From Sipunculus nudus (lineage: Eukaryota; Annelida; Sipuncula; Golfingiida; Sipunculidae), in the NCBI GenBank assembly GCA_026874595.1, contig CM049310.1:14236058-14300057 (forward strand): a stretch of DNA of 64,000 nt, in the 5' to 3' direction. The position numbers were made by a program, and so were the translations under genes. Position 1 is the stretch's first letter; each line of letters starts with the position of its first letter. Below the pieces are notes generated by a model. That model saw only the letters and a list, made by a program, of their open reading frames with translations, was not told where the DNA came from and made no database searches. Below, piece after piece: positions 12,350 to 24,262 of this stretch.

Positions 12350-13035
12350 ACTTCCTAAATTCAAATGCTAAACATTGAATGTTTTTTTTTTACTTTTTTT
12401 AAATGAGCTGTTTACGTTTCAAACTGAAACTCATCATGAGATTGAATGAAATCTAAATTCTAACTCTAACTCTTGATTGTACCTACGAAACTTATGACAC
12501 AACTGAATGGAGCATTAAAAAAATGTCCTTCATATATTCTTTTACATTTTAAAATCAGGTAAAAAGCACGTCTGTCAGATGCCTCAGTATGGAAAGTCTT
12601 GAAAGCAAAATGCAAAACACTTTTTTTTCAGGCGGAAGGTAGATAGTGAAAAGGGCATAGTTAACAAAAAATACAACTAAAACATAAAAATCTAACTGAC
12701 ATGTTGTGATATATTTGAAAAGGCAATAAACGGATTTCACTGTCGTCACCGCTATATAGCTTAAGGCAGAGTGTCCGTGGGGACAAAAGCAGGGAAAGCT
12801 TTAATGTCCATCGTCTGCCAAAAGTAGTGATTTAAAGGAGATCATGGGAACCTCCGAGGCGTCTTAGGGGATTCCGGGGCGTAAAGTCAAAGGGGACTAT
12901 TTGACATCTAAACTATGGCTCTCAGAAATACCGATTCTTTTAATTTCTCCATAATGCGTCTTTCCATTCGGAAGACGAGGAGAAAAAGGCTTATTCTCAG
13001 AGCACAGATAAAATATTCCTCTAAAAAGAACAGAA

Positions 13036-13037
<2 letters not shown>
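12350..13037. other. No gene seen
   Basis: AT-rich, with a T-run near 12382. The 71-codon ORF at 12915-13130 runs into the AT microsatellite and has no support. Confidence 0.4.

Positions 13038-13100
<63 letters not shown>
13038..13100. repeat. (AT)n microsatellite
   Basis: Uninterrupted AT run of 63 bases. Confidence 0.97.
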
Positions 13101-13101
<1 letters not shown>

Positions 13102-13198
13102 TTACTCTGTCGAATAAACGTTCGCGGTAGTTTCAGGATGATCGCGTTGAATTCTGGGAATGTAAGCCTAATTCATGTAGGTTGGATGCTTCCATAAC

Positions 13199-13299
13199 TG
13201 TGTTTGCATTCACTTATTCAGCCCATATTACCACGTTCATTCGTGCATAAATGTCTCTACATTTGTGAATATTCCTTATTGACATTCCTGAATCCGGAC
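13199..13299 (+). repeat. Dispersed 100-bp repeat, copy 1
   Basis: From TGTTTGCATTCACTTATTC through GTTCATTCGTGCATAAATG and ACATTTGTGAATATTCCT to CCTGAATCCGGA. The reverse complement of 43952-44054 matches over the whole length, and 44469-44558 matches over most of it. Function is unknown. Copies 2 and 3 have an AG before GTTCAT that this copy lacks. Confidence 0.75.
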
Positions 13300-13360
13300 T
13301 ATGGATCGAATCCCCACCAAAATCTTACTGCTTCTTAAACGGCTCATTCCTGATTTGCCC

Positions 13361-13484
13361 TGGAAATTTCATCAGATAATATAAATAATTTCTTGAATTA
13401 TGATATAAACAGACAAACAATCTGGCAATTACATCAGATAATATAAATAATTTCTTGAATTATGATATAAACAGACAAACAATC
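13361..13484 (+). repeat. 62-bp tandem duplication
   Basis: Two adjacent 62-base units (13361-13422 and 13423-13484), each with ATCAGATAATATAAATAATT and ending AGACAAACAATC. They differ at only a few bases near their start, so the duplication looks recent. Confidence 0.95.
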
Positions 13485-13954
13485 AAACACGCGCCAGGTG
13501 GGATAAACGCATACCCTCCGGGCAGAGGCTTACTTTGTTCTGAGCAGATTTTGATGACATCTTGTGGAGGGTTAGGATATGACGAAAGGAACAATACACT
13601 AATTTTTATGGTAATGTAAATAAGCGTATGTTGTTATGGCAAAGGATACTATTCTTCAATGATATACGGGTATCTCTTTATAATGTCAAGAGATATTCAT
13701 TGAAATTAGGGGACGGCTTTCTCCTGATGTGACTTGTGATAGAGTTGTTAAACCGTGACGAAAGTTTCCTGTGTAGGCCTTGCAGCATTCACAGCAAATG
13801 TTTATTGAGATCAAAACGGAGTTAAGACTAAGCTCAGACTTAAGTGAGAATTTAATCTTAACGAAACAATTCTTTGGTGACATGTTTTAATAATAGTCAG
13901 GCTAACGAAGAATGATGTCAAAATGAATAACGATGTAATATTTATTATAAAAAA

Positions 13955-14150
13955 TTAAAGGGGCCCAATCACGTATCTGACCTTTAAAAACTAAAGGTTA
14001 TCTCTTGGAGTTCCTATATAAAAAGGCCGAAAACACAGGCTTCTTGTTTTGTATATATCAACGTGTTTATAATATGTGGGAGCCCGCCAAAATAATCAAA
14101 ACAGATTCAACAAGGGCATCTTGCGGCAAGTCAGAAAAAAAAGCCAGGGC
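13955..14150 (+). repeat. Putative transposon end, TTAAAGGGGCCC family
   Basis: Starts TTAAAGGGGCCCAATCACG. The reverse complement of 26198-26218 shares ATTAAAGGGGCCCAATCAC. The reverse complement of about 26500-26698 starts TTAAAGGGGCC and shares a similar order of words (CTTGGA, an A-run, GCCCGCC). Probably a decayed dispersed element whose right boundary I cannot set. Confidence 0.4.
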
Positions 14151-16612
14151 TTTGAAAATGGCGTTTTGCAACAAGTGACCTTTCTACCTAAATTTATTTA
14201 GTGTCTCCAGTCGCAGGATAATATCGTACTCTTAACCTATCATCAAGGATGATGATAGTAAAGAAAAAATTTTGCGTTTAAATTAAACTTTTAATAAATA
14301 ATAATAAACCATTCATATAAACGTCCAGCAACATAAAACTTATAGGCATAGTAAATAGAGCGTAAATAAACCAAGGCAATGGGCAATCTAAGAATATTCT
14401 AGTGCTAAAAGCTAAAAAGATTTTATTTCATATTCACATGTGATTTTCAATGTTATTTTTGTTTTTTATCAAATTCTTTCAAACTGTTCCATTTTGTACA
14501 CGCATCTTGTAAAACTGAAGTGTCAACCTTTTTTCGAAAATCTGAATAAAAAGTAAATTAATAATTACATATGAATGAGGCCTTTACTTCGATCATTGTC
14601 TTAGCAAATTATATATACAAAATAGCTTACCCACTCGGTTTCCCTTGATAGAAGGAAGATATACAGCACACTCACTAACTAAATAAAGGATCTTATCCTC
14701 AGCTGGTCAGGAAGCATATTTGTTGGTGTCTGTTATCATACATTAATACAATAACCGATAAAATAATACGAGAAATATGGTACATTTTTCTCATTACATA
14801 TAAAGTGTAAAAGAATAAACGAAAGTCATGACTTCTTTCTATGAAGCGTTAAAATTTGGATTTAGATTTGTACCATATCTTATTATTAATATTATTTGTG
14901 ACGTCATCCATGGTCAAATTTAGCTGGGCAGGGTTGTTGCAACCAGGTTAATGATATGGTAAGTGTCTTAAGCCGAGGGGCATTTGTTAATCATTATGGT
15001 AAGCATTATGACGTCACAACCGTAACAATGGTATTTAGGCCCGTTACTTGGCTTAAGTTCAGCATGATTTTATTTGCTAGATGCTCAGGTTGCTTAAGGA
15101 AATGCAGGTTTCATGGAGCACATCTCCGTTTAACGAGAATTAGTCATGATAAATCTTTTCGTAGAGCGAAAGAGGTTTCAAGTTTAAACGGAACCCATAA
15201 GGTTAAAATGAAATGTATACTTATAGTGAGTAATCACTATAAGCTTATATGGACCGGCGGAGTTTCTTTAAGGAGTCACACTCAAAGACCTTGGTGGAAA
15301 ACTGAGAAATGGCCTCGGGTTTGACCTTGATACGAAGTAAATAATCCAAGGATATGAGCTAAATTATAGACTGTACTATGTAAACAGCACAATAAATATC
15401 CACAGAAATATGACTTTACAGATTCAAAGTAAAGAAAGTAAATTAGCATAGTACAACATGCAGCCATAAAAACGGCATAGATTTTCTGTGCCATAATCAG
15501 CTTTAAATGTATAACTGTATTCTATGTACTTCGATGTAACACGGACAATATATTTTATACATTTTATAACAACAGTAATTATATTTTATTTGTACATTGT
15601 CTATTTTTATGATACCATTAACTCAATCTTTATCGGTGAAAACACAAATATTTCACACAGAGATCCCAGTTGAAAGAACATTTCAGGTCACGCAACAAAA
15701 TAAGGATAATAAATATTCGTTAGTGTCTAATAAAAATCAGAGAGGCAATTGTGTCTTATGAAATGCATAAAAGATGACAAAATTACTTACGTAGTAGAAA
15801 ACAGCAAAAAAGGTTCAAGGTTAAGGATATAAACTACTGATTATTTTAGCGTGAAGGAGACACAAGAGGCCTTAAAAAATAATAAGTAATCAGAACCATA
15901 TTTTTCAATAACTGAAAACGCCACGTGCAGGTAGCAGGGAAAAATGTTTCTCAATACAATCCCTTGATAATATACGTAAAGATAAAAATTGTTCTACTGA
16001 CTTTAGAAAATCAAATATTGCGGTAGTAATGGGCAACATTCTTTTATTGATATTTTCATATACCGGTAAAGACGCACTATATAGAATTTTTTTGTGTAGC
16101 CTTCAAATAAATAGTATTTTATATTCTTGGCCATGTCAATTTTATATAAAAATAATATTATCATCAATTTGAAATGATTTCAATATTAAATATTAAAAAC
16201 TGAGAATTAAAGTAAGATGAAAAATTTTCTTGTATATATATATATTGTTAGTACTAAAAACTTACATGAACCGAACTCCTTTAGATTAATTAATTTTTAT
16301 AGCACTACAAAAATTTGCATATCTCTATATCTATCAACATGCAAAACTAAGCACCTCTTAACCAGTAGCAGTATAAGTTTGTTTCTGTGAGGTATAAATG
16401 ATATATTCACAAGTATTTGTCAAGGGGTATATTACATTTGCTACCAAACATAAAGTCTACGTGCTTGTTCTGATTGTGAGACTTTCCGATTTCAGGACAA
16501 CATGATGATATGACCCCGGTCCCAATGTTACGTGAATAAAATCCAAAGTAACCATGTTAACCGTAACATATTCCCCTCTTCATGACCTAAGCGTGTCCAA
16601 GTTCAATACTAT
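14151..16612. other. No gene supported
   Basis: AT-rich. The 122-codon + strand ORF at 14956-15324 is among the longest in the window, but it lacks a recognisable motif or good flanking splice signals and is within what chance gives in 64 kb. Confidence 0.4.
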
Positions 16613-16681
16613 AGCCCCATTTACACTAGAAAAATGTGGCGCGCGCTCGACCGCTCCAGAAACACGTGTGTAAATGGGGCT
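16613..16681. mobile_element. 69-bp micro-MITE-like inverted repeat
   Basis: Perfect 14-bp terminal inverted repeats, AGCCCCATTTACAC at left and GTGTAAATGGGGCT at right, enclose only about 40 bases including GGCGCGCGCTCGACCGC. TAT lies directly outside both ends, consistent with a 3-bp target duplication. No coding capacity; it would need a transposase supplied elsewhere. Confidence 0.7.
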
Positions 16682-17680
16682 TATGTGACAAGGCCGTGCT
16701 CATTTCATCTGTACTTGTTTACCTTGTTCTTTTCATCGTTCCCTGAGTACCTTGTCCATTTCAACTGTACTTGTTTACCTTGTTCATTTCCATTTGTCCT
16801 GGTTGCTTTTTGTTACCTTTTACCTTCAGTTGTTATTTGAAAAAATAGACGATAATTATGCATAATTAGTCCAGACCAATTACGAGCAAGTAAAGGACGG
16901 TCGCTTTTTAATATTTTTCCAATAATAATCAAATACTTTCAATTTTGGTCCCTCTTTTGTGAAGAATACCAAGTAATTCGATATGAATGATGTATGAGAA
17001 CGACAAAAAGTTCATAATCCATTTTATTATACGTTTATAAATAAAAAAAGTCATTACTAACGTAGTGATTTTTTAGACTGAGACATTTCAGTTGTAAGAT
17101 GATAAACATTTATGACTTGACATATCATTAACTGGCTGTAATAACACAACTATGGCCCAGAAATGGGAAAATGTATGCCACTGGATTAATATACGTCTGG
17201 TGACGGATGTGTCCTGCTTTTTATATGGAGACACTTCCATTTCGGAAAACCTGCTGTTACATGTTTAGGCAACTGATCATCCTTTTCCTGAAATATTACA
17301 AACGCAGCGTTAGCAAAAACATTAATCGTGACTGGTTACAAAGCCTTTTAAGTTCAGAGTGGAATGAATATTTTTCAGGGCATTTCAAGAATTTGGTTAG
17401 ATCTTGGTGTGGATTTGGCACATGATTCGTATCTAGGAATTTCAAGTAAAATGTATAGTGAAAGGTGGAGGCTTGCATTCATTAGAATGTAGATTTCTAG
17501 TTTGTATTTTCTATGTTTAATATTGTTGTTGAGCAACAAAACAAAGTCGTGAGTAATATGATTATTCCATGTTAACTCCGTATCTGGTATAGACAAAATG
17601 CCATTGAAATTCTTGCGTAACATTTTGAAAACGGACCAACACTGATTAACTAATTGGCAGACAGACAAACCATAAATAGT

Positions 17681-17721
17681 TATAATATATATATATTTAT
17701 ATATATATATATATATTATAT
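17681..17721. repeat. AT-rich microsatellite
   Basis: TATA/ATAT run with two interruptions. Confidence 0.85.
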
Positions 17722-18151
17722 GAAGTGTCTGAAGACCGACTGAACAATTATGTATTTATTTTCCAAAAGAGCTGAATCATGCGAGACAAAAAACAGGATA
17801 AAATTTGATGTTATACAAATGGAGTCTGACACACATATAAAACGTGTGTAAAATATACAGAAATACAAGTAATATATTTAAATACCCTAGGAGAATGTCA
17901 AAACTAACGACAGAAAATATACGCTTTAACAGACAGGCGATTACTCACCAAAGGCTCTCATACAAGTATATCAATGTGCAAAATAAGATTTACAACGTGA
18001 TTATTAATGTCCCAGTTGGAAAGTATCACTTAAACGGTATGTTTTTTTCTGAAACTTTTTTTAAGTTTGGGTTTACAGAAAAGGTCACGATTCCCCTCAG
18101 AGATGGTGTTCAACTGGTGGTAATTCACCGGCTGACCTTAACAAATTCAGT

Positions 18152-18217
18152 GCCTGTGACGAGATAATTCCTCATAAATCCTTTTTCTCTTAGTGCCTAT
18201 GACGAGATAATACGTCG
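18152..18217 (+). repeat. Short direct duplication
   Basis: GTGCCTRTGACGAGATAAT occurs twice, about 43 bases apart, at both ends of this interval. Confidence 0.7.
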
Positions 18218-18253
18218 TTCATTGAACAGCAATTTTGACTTATTGACTCTCAT

Positions 18254-18276
18254 CACAGTCGCTCGAATCCCTATTT
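18254..18276 (+). repeat. Outer inverted repeat, left arm
   Basis: A 23-bp arm (CACAGTCG...CCCTATTT) matching the reverse complement of 20445-20467 with one mismatch. Both contain TTCGAATCCC or TCGAATCCC, which looks like a tRNA B box, but I find no A box at the right spacing. Confidence 0.65.
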
Positions 18277-18289
18277 GTGGTTGTTGTTG

Positions 18290-18317
18290 TTTTTTTTTTT
18301 TTTGTTTTTTTTTTTTT
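18290..18317 (+). repeat. Poly-T tract
   Basis: T-run broken by one G, preceded by GTTGTTGTTG. Confidence 0.95.
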
Positions 18318-19116
18318 GGACTACTGCACTATATGCACTACTCCACTATATATAGAGTAAGGCACCAGTATACTGCAAGCTGAGAATTTGGACAACGCCG
18401 ATCCGGTAGATATCACTCCCGCCTGCACAAGTTTCCCCTTTAAAATCGTTTGTCTTTCTGTTGAAAACGCTTAATAGACTAAACTACCCCAAAAACAATA
18501 TTTTATTTCACGATTTACGGAAATTATCCACCTTTAGTTAGCCCCGAGGACGTTCTCCCTGCTGGATCAGCGGCACCATTGTCAACCTTGACCTATGCTA
18601 TCCCGGGCTGACTTTTATTCATAGTTCTACTATAAAAAAAATAAATTGTTTGCGGGAGTTCTGTTAAAAATAATACGTAAACCTGTCTCCCATAATAAAT
18701 GACAGTGAAAATAGGCCTAAATGCTCAATTAATTTTCGGCAGACGACCAACAGACTAATAAACGCGACCCAAAATTCAAACTGACATTTGTAAACAAATA
18801 CACGTGTTTATCCACCAGCAGTCACATTTGAACTGACGACGGATAAGAGCTCGTTTTATTGACAGAAAAGGACAATCTTAAGCGTGGCTTCAGATCTTAC
18901 GAAAGTGCTTACTTAATTGGTGAGATACAATTGCACAAAATTTAATGAATGACATTTTATTTTACCTGATCATTGATCTGAAATCCCTTGCATGGGTCAG
19001 CTGTTTAATTTTTTCACGTGCGCGTGCATATCAAATGCTTTACGTCAAGGGCTGAGTCAAAACAACGTGTTATCCAATCAGAAGCGTGCATTCGACACCT
19101 ATTGTGACGTCTAAAA

Positions 19117-20088
19117 GTCGGAGAATCCTAGGAGAGCTGGAGAATTCACGGAGAATCCCCGGAGAAATTTTTGACTTTTTAAAAGATGTATTATACATTT
19201 ACAGTTGCATTTAAGCATTAAAATCACTTGGAAACTTCTAGCATATTATTATAAACATGTCTTTCTACTGTCAATACACCAATTTAATTTATAACACTGC
19301 TGACAATGTGACACTTGTGAGTGTCCAATCTTTGTCACGCAAAATACAGAAAATATAAGAAATTTCAACAGTTTATTGTGTAAACCATAACCAAACCATG
19401 CACGTATATAGAATTTACAGTCATAGATTTTTATCAACTTCAGCAACACTTTATCACCGTGACTGTGCTTGTGTTTTGAAATATATAAAATTTAAAGAAG
19501 ACATAATTATGTACACATATAAATATTTGCCTGTAAAGCTACTTTTTAAAATAGGTTTTTGAAAATTGCAAAAGTTGACAAAATTTTGATTACAGTTATT
19601 GAATAATTAAGTCTATGTAGATTGAAAGCACGCTACAATGTTAATGCAAGTGTAAAATTGTGAAAACTTAATGATGAAACAATATTTATAAAATATATTT
19701 CTAAGTATTAAATGATACTGATCGCATAACTTAAAATATTAATTATAACATTAATTACAAAAATTAAGATTATTTTGCAAATTCTAATAATAAAAGTGTT
19801 AGTAAAAATAATATTATTTCAATACTACAACTAATACTTAAATTTATTAATAAAGAACATAAACTTATGTGATTCATAATCATGATCAGCTAATAGTTAA
19901 CAACTAAGGAAATGATTGTAATGGTAAAAATGGGATAAAGCTTTAATAATAGTGAAAATACAATAAATCGCAAGATGTTTAATAAATTTGGTCAGACGAT
20001 TTTTTTAATGTTTATTAGTACCTATGAATATATAAAACATCCTAAAAAATTTTCCGTGAATTCTACGGCTCTCCGCGAATTCTCCGAC
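19117..20088. mobile_element. Putative non-autonomous DNA transposon with GTCGGAGAAT ends
   Basis: Left end begins GTCGGAGAATCCTAGGAG and passes AGAATTCACGGAGAA. The right end's reverse complement begins GTCGGAGAATTCGCGGAGAG and passes AGAATTCACGGAAAA. The arms pair over roughly 50 bases, with an extra GGAGAAT-type unit in the left arm. The 0.85-kb interior is strongly AT-rich with no long ORF. The right end abuts a run of 18 C, which hides any target duplication, so the family is not assigned. Confidence 0.6.
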
Positions 20089-20122
20089 CCCCCCCCCCCC
20101 CCCCCACACTCACACACACACC
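20088..20122. repeat. Poly-C (18) and CA tract
   Basis: 18 C followed by ACACTCACACACACACACC, at the right end of the inverted-repeat element. Confidence 0.95.
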
Positions 20123-20444
20123 ATATTTCGTGCGGGATCGTGAATCATCTTTCTGCAATGGCCGCACAAACGCACGTTCAACAATAGTTCATAAAATCTA
20201 CCGTCCATGGATATACAATGAACGCTTATTTTTTAATGTAGGTAGGAAAAAAGAAACCCATATAACGTCTAGACAAGACTTATCGCTTCATTTTACGGAT
20301 TGTTTGTCCAGACGATTCATTTTTAAAATCGTAATACACCCGAGGGCCACAATATCGCTTGCAATACCTCTTCGTACTTCGTACGGAGATAGCATGTATC
20401 ACTATAGAGGCGTTATATGCACATTTTCTTCACATTCCTCCCTG

Positions 20445-20467
20445 AAATAGGGATTCGAACGACTGTG
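20445..20467 (-). repeat. Outer inverted repeat, right arm
   Basis: Reverse complement of 18254-18276 with one mismatch. The two arms enclose about 2.2 kb and the inner inverted-repeat element. Confidence 0.65.
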
Positions 20468-22416
20468 CTCTCATTCATCTCTTGATAAACTCTCCGTAGA
20501 TGAGTAGTATTTCACTTCTTTAATCATCAATGGAATGTAATAGCTTATAAATATACAATAAGCTACATTAATCAAATGTACGAGGTTTCTGTATTTTAGT
20601 AAGACCGTCATCCCTTGAAAGAATTTATTGATAATCACAGGACAGCGAGGAGAAAAATATAGAGCTCTTTTTATACGAGTTGGTATTTTGTATTTACAGC
20701 AAACCGAGTGTTTTACAGCAAACTGGGTAGTGTGATCGAGGAGTTTACATCCTATCTACCTCCTTGTAGCAGGCCACGAATATGCGAAGGCGACACCTGA
20801 AAATGTGATTGATCAATAATTTAAATGTGAGGTTAGTACATAATTTGCTTTTCAGTAACAGAAAATTTCAACCAAGGACGCATTGCACTTTTATGGCATA
20901 TAAGGTTTTTTTTTGTAATTCACTCTTGATAAACTATTTTGTAAGTGCCCGCGATGTATGACAGCATATAAAACAGTTGGTCACTACTAAAATGACACAT
21001 CGAAGCGCATAGCTTAACTCCACCGAAGCGAAAAAAAACAACCGATGCGTCCCCTTTATAAAAAAAAAAATCTAATGAAATGCCCCATTGCCCATGTCAA
21101 AATCCTCTATAAGGTTTACGTGACATACGTTTACTTGACATACCCCGGTAGGAGACACATTAACACACAGACTTGTCTCCTTGACAGATTTAATAATTAA
21201 ATTTCTTGATTCCGGCGAAGCATTAAATCTAAGTTTCTTAAATAAGTACTTGTTTCAATGTGATGGGCGAGTTGGCACTGGAGGAGCCACGTTTTACAAC
21301 TGATTGAGCTTATCTCTCCGAAATGTGCAATTAGGGAACTCGTATTGTTGAACATATTTTATAAAATTGACCTAAAATTCATTCGTTTAAGGATCTTTCA
21401 AACCAATTAGAAGCAGGCTCCAGAAACGAAGTGTGAGATAACTTGATTACACGTACTTTGTCATGTTTCAATAATAATTATAACCTACAAGCGCTGGAAA
21501 TATCAAAACAAACATACAAAAAGATTGAAAATCCTTAAGCATTAATAATAAAGGATCGCGGCTTTCTTTAAAGACAAAGGCCAGTCTTGTTAACGACTGT
21601 AAGTTGAATGTATCCCTAGCATTGTCAAGGTAACATGTTAATGGTAAAGACCGAATATGAAAATATCTCCACAATGCATTTGTTGTCATGAAAAACATTA
21701 TGTTTCGCTGACATTATACGTTATCATTTAAATATGAGCATCATTTACTGTTAAAACGTATTTAATATTGGACTTAGACTTTAAAATTGATCAATGCCAA
21801 TTAAGATATGTAGAATGTTGACGAGAGCATTTCAGCTAAAATTATAGAAAGTATGGAAATTACTTAATTTTAACACTCAAACGAAAAATTAATTTAACTC
21901 CTTTCTAATTTTTTCTTGATGGTCTTTTGGTTATTTATTTTAAGCCACATTCTATAACATAATGTCCATTTTTTTAATTGTTATGCAAGTTCTAGTATAA
22001 ATAAATTACATTTTCCAAAGCATATTTGTTCTGCCCCCGCCGTAAAGGGCAGTCCATGTACGAAGAAGTCGTCCACTAAGTCGAGGCAAAATATTATAAC
22101 AGAGCTTATTCTGTATTATTTGGCCAAAGAGGTTTACTCATATATTTGTTTCAGAATGGAATTCCATCTGATTTTCACTTCAACCGACCAATAATTATAA
22201 CAGCACCCTTCTGTTAGAGGTCGTTTAACTCAACACAATTTTTCTTGTCTGTTTGTCTCAGTTGTCAATTGTGAATATTTAAAATAAAATATTTTAAATT
22301 TGATAATTTAGCGATGAACACATACGTTGGTGCTCAAACATGGTTTGTTGCACATCGTACGGAAGTACGTTGGTGAGCATTACTCATACACGGTTGAGGA
22401 TGTCCGGGTGTAATTA
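20468..22416. other. No gene seen
   Basis: AT-rich with A-runs near 21030 and 21060. Only short ORFs overlapped by others. Confidence 0.4.
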
Positions 22417-23490
22417 TGCTACGGTCACAAATCACTAAATGCCGCCTGCCGGCGTGGTAACTGCCAATTTTCACTAAAATTCGTCAGGTGGCAGCTCGGT
22501 GGCAGGCACAACCGGCAGGCGGCAGTCGGCATTTTAGACGCCTCTAGGACGCCGCTGAAATTTTAAGAAAAAGTTAAAATTCTGTCTGCCACCGGCCGAT
22601 TTTTTCCAATTATGCCAGTCGTCAGGTCACCGGCCGGGCGCATTTCGAAGTCGCGCGGTGGCTATCAAGCGGCAGGCGGGCAGCAGCGCGATTTTTATTC
22701 GGTCGTGGGGCTCGAGGTCCTTCAAACTTCGGCCGGCGATCGGTAGGATCTAACTGCCACTCTCTAGCATCCGGCCTGCTGGCGTTATGCTACCGATATG
22801 CCACCGTACGATTTCAAAATATCTGCCGGCGGCAGGGCGGAGATTGAAAGGCAGCTGGGAGGCGGCTATCGGTGTTGGTAGGTGGCAGGACGGCGATCTG
22901 CCGATTGCAGATTCCCGGACCCCTGAATATAAATCCGAGGCCATCCACCATACAACATACTCGCTTTGGGGCTGGCGCCTTGTCCTTTCCCTTGCCTTTA
23001 GGGGGCATCTTGTTGGAAGGAAATGGTTGATAATAATGTTTGATGGAAAATGGTTGATAATAAATGGTTGATGGTACACTTTGTCGTGATACGAGAGCAA
23101 TCTAGGTTTATATATCCAACCGGGAACCAGACTGCCGCCGTCAGATTATCGGGCGGGCGCCGGCCAATGGCAATTAGAACGCCCGATCGTTGGCCGGTGG
23201 CAGGTGTTAATGGCCGGTGTCCGCCAGGTCACCGGGAGGTGGCAGGTAAAATCTGACGGCTGCCGGCCTGTCGCCTAAATGCCACCGGCCAACACCCTGA
23301 TGACGTCACACACCCCCTCGAACTTAGACACTGCCTTGGGCCGCCCGGAGCCCGTCAGGCGGCCTTTTACTGGCAGTTATTTATGACCACTCGCACCGAT
23401 TTGCAAAAAATCGGCCGGCGGCATGTAACTTTTAGAATCCGCCGATGTCTAAAAATCGGCAGGCGGCAGTTTCACATTGTGACTGTAGCA
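22417..23490. mobile_element. GC-rich MITE, PIF/Harbinger-like
   Basis: Ends are inverted copies: the left reads TGCTACGGTCACAA and, after a few bases, TGCCGCCTGCCG; the reverse complement of the right end reads TGCTACAGTCACAA and then TGCCGCCTGCCG. TTA lies directly outside both ends, giving the 3-bp TTA target duplication typical of PIF/Harbinger. The interior of about 1.07 kb is far more GC-rich than its surroundings and packed with GGCAGGCGGCAG, CCGGCCGG and related words on both strands, as in subterminal binding-site arrays. No transposase is encoded, so it would be non-autonomous. Superfamily rests on the duplication only. Confidence 0.75.
22957..23008 (-). pseudogene. Possible captured first-exon fragment in the MITE
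   Basis: On the - strand a well-placed ATG (context ACAAGATGC) opens MPPKGKGKDKAPAPKR, a lysine/proline-rich start of the kind seen in several ribosomal, chromatin and ciliary proteins. It is followed by CGAGTATGT, which could be a weak splice donor. The frame continues to 22814 but loses protein-like character. The segment sits inside the GC-rich element, so it could be host coding sequence picked up by a transposon. It is only 16 convincing codons, and chance remains possible. Confidence 0.3.
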
Positions 23491-23743
23491 TTAATGTTTT
23501 GGCGTCACAACATTTCGTGGTTTAAACATTGAAAGGTCCCTAACAACAGCGTCATAGTTGTTTGTTAAGCCCCACCTGACGTCCCCGCGGAAAAGAAACC
23601 GCGGGTGGGGAAAGGTTTAGAAATTGCGTCAGTCGTATCGTTTGCCTCCTAACACTAAACATCGAAGAAGGTCTGGTATCGTATTTTGTTCAGCTTTTGC
23701 AACTGGAATTAGTTATATCGTTTTGGATTACTCAAATTAAAAG

Positions 23744-23780
23744 TAGATATATATTTATAGATATATATTTATTATATATA
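23744..23780. repeat. AT-rich simple repeat
   Basis: Two GATATATATTTAT units and a TATATATAT stretch. Confidence 0.8.
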
Positions 23781-23992
23781 TTGGTAAATTTGTGGTAAAC
23801 GGGCGGTTCATTTGTATATATTACTTGTAATTATTTTGTGTTTAAACCCACCCACCCAGATCCCCTTTTCTCTACACTTTGTTACGCTGCGAGCGATGGG
23901 TGATTGGCGGGTGTAATAACTGAGGAACATGCTTAAATTTATTATATGAGGAATATGTATAGCTTATGTTCTTCGGCTTCTGTAAAATTAAT

Positions 23993-24020
23993 ATACACAC
24001 GCACACACTTGCACACACAC
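23993..24020. repeat. CA-rich simple repeat
   Basis: Interrupted CACACA runs. Confidence 0.8.
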
Positions 24021-24230
24021 TTTTGCACATATTTTGTGAAATATCGCCAAACATAGAATAAAATGTTTTCCGTAATTTTGTCTTGATGTTTTCGCTTAAT
24101 TATGTACCATATTCATACAGGTTCTTTAACATATTGCCTGTTACAATAATGAATGTAGAGTGAAAAATGGAAAACAGGAACACTTCTTTTCTGATACAAT
24201 AGTTCTTTACGTATTCCTGCTATACTACTA

Positions 24231-24262
24231 TTACACACATCTACGCACAAACACACACACAC
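24231..24262. repeat. CA-rich simple repeat
   Basis: Interrupted run ending ACACACACACACCC. Confidence 0.8.

Larger units (their letters stand above)
16682..18253. other. No gene supported
   Basis: AT-rich. Partial local duplication around 16700-16790 (TGTACTTGTTTACCTTGTTC occurs twice). The 107-codon ORF at 17844-18167 has no recognised motif. Confidence 0.4.

Noticed and set aside
14956-15324. 122-codon + strand ORF
   Set aside because: Among the longest frames here, but no recognised motif, no good splice sites around it, and within the range expected by chance in 64 kb.
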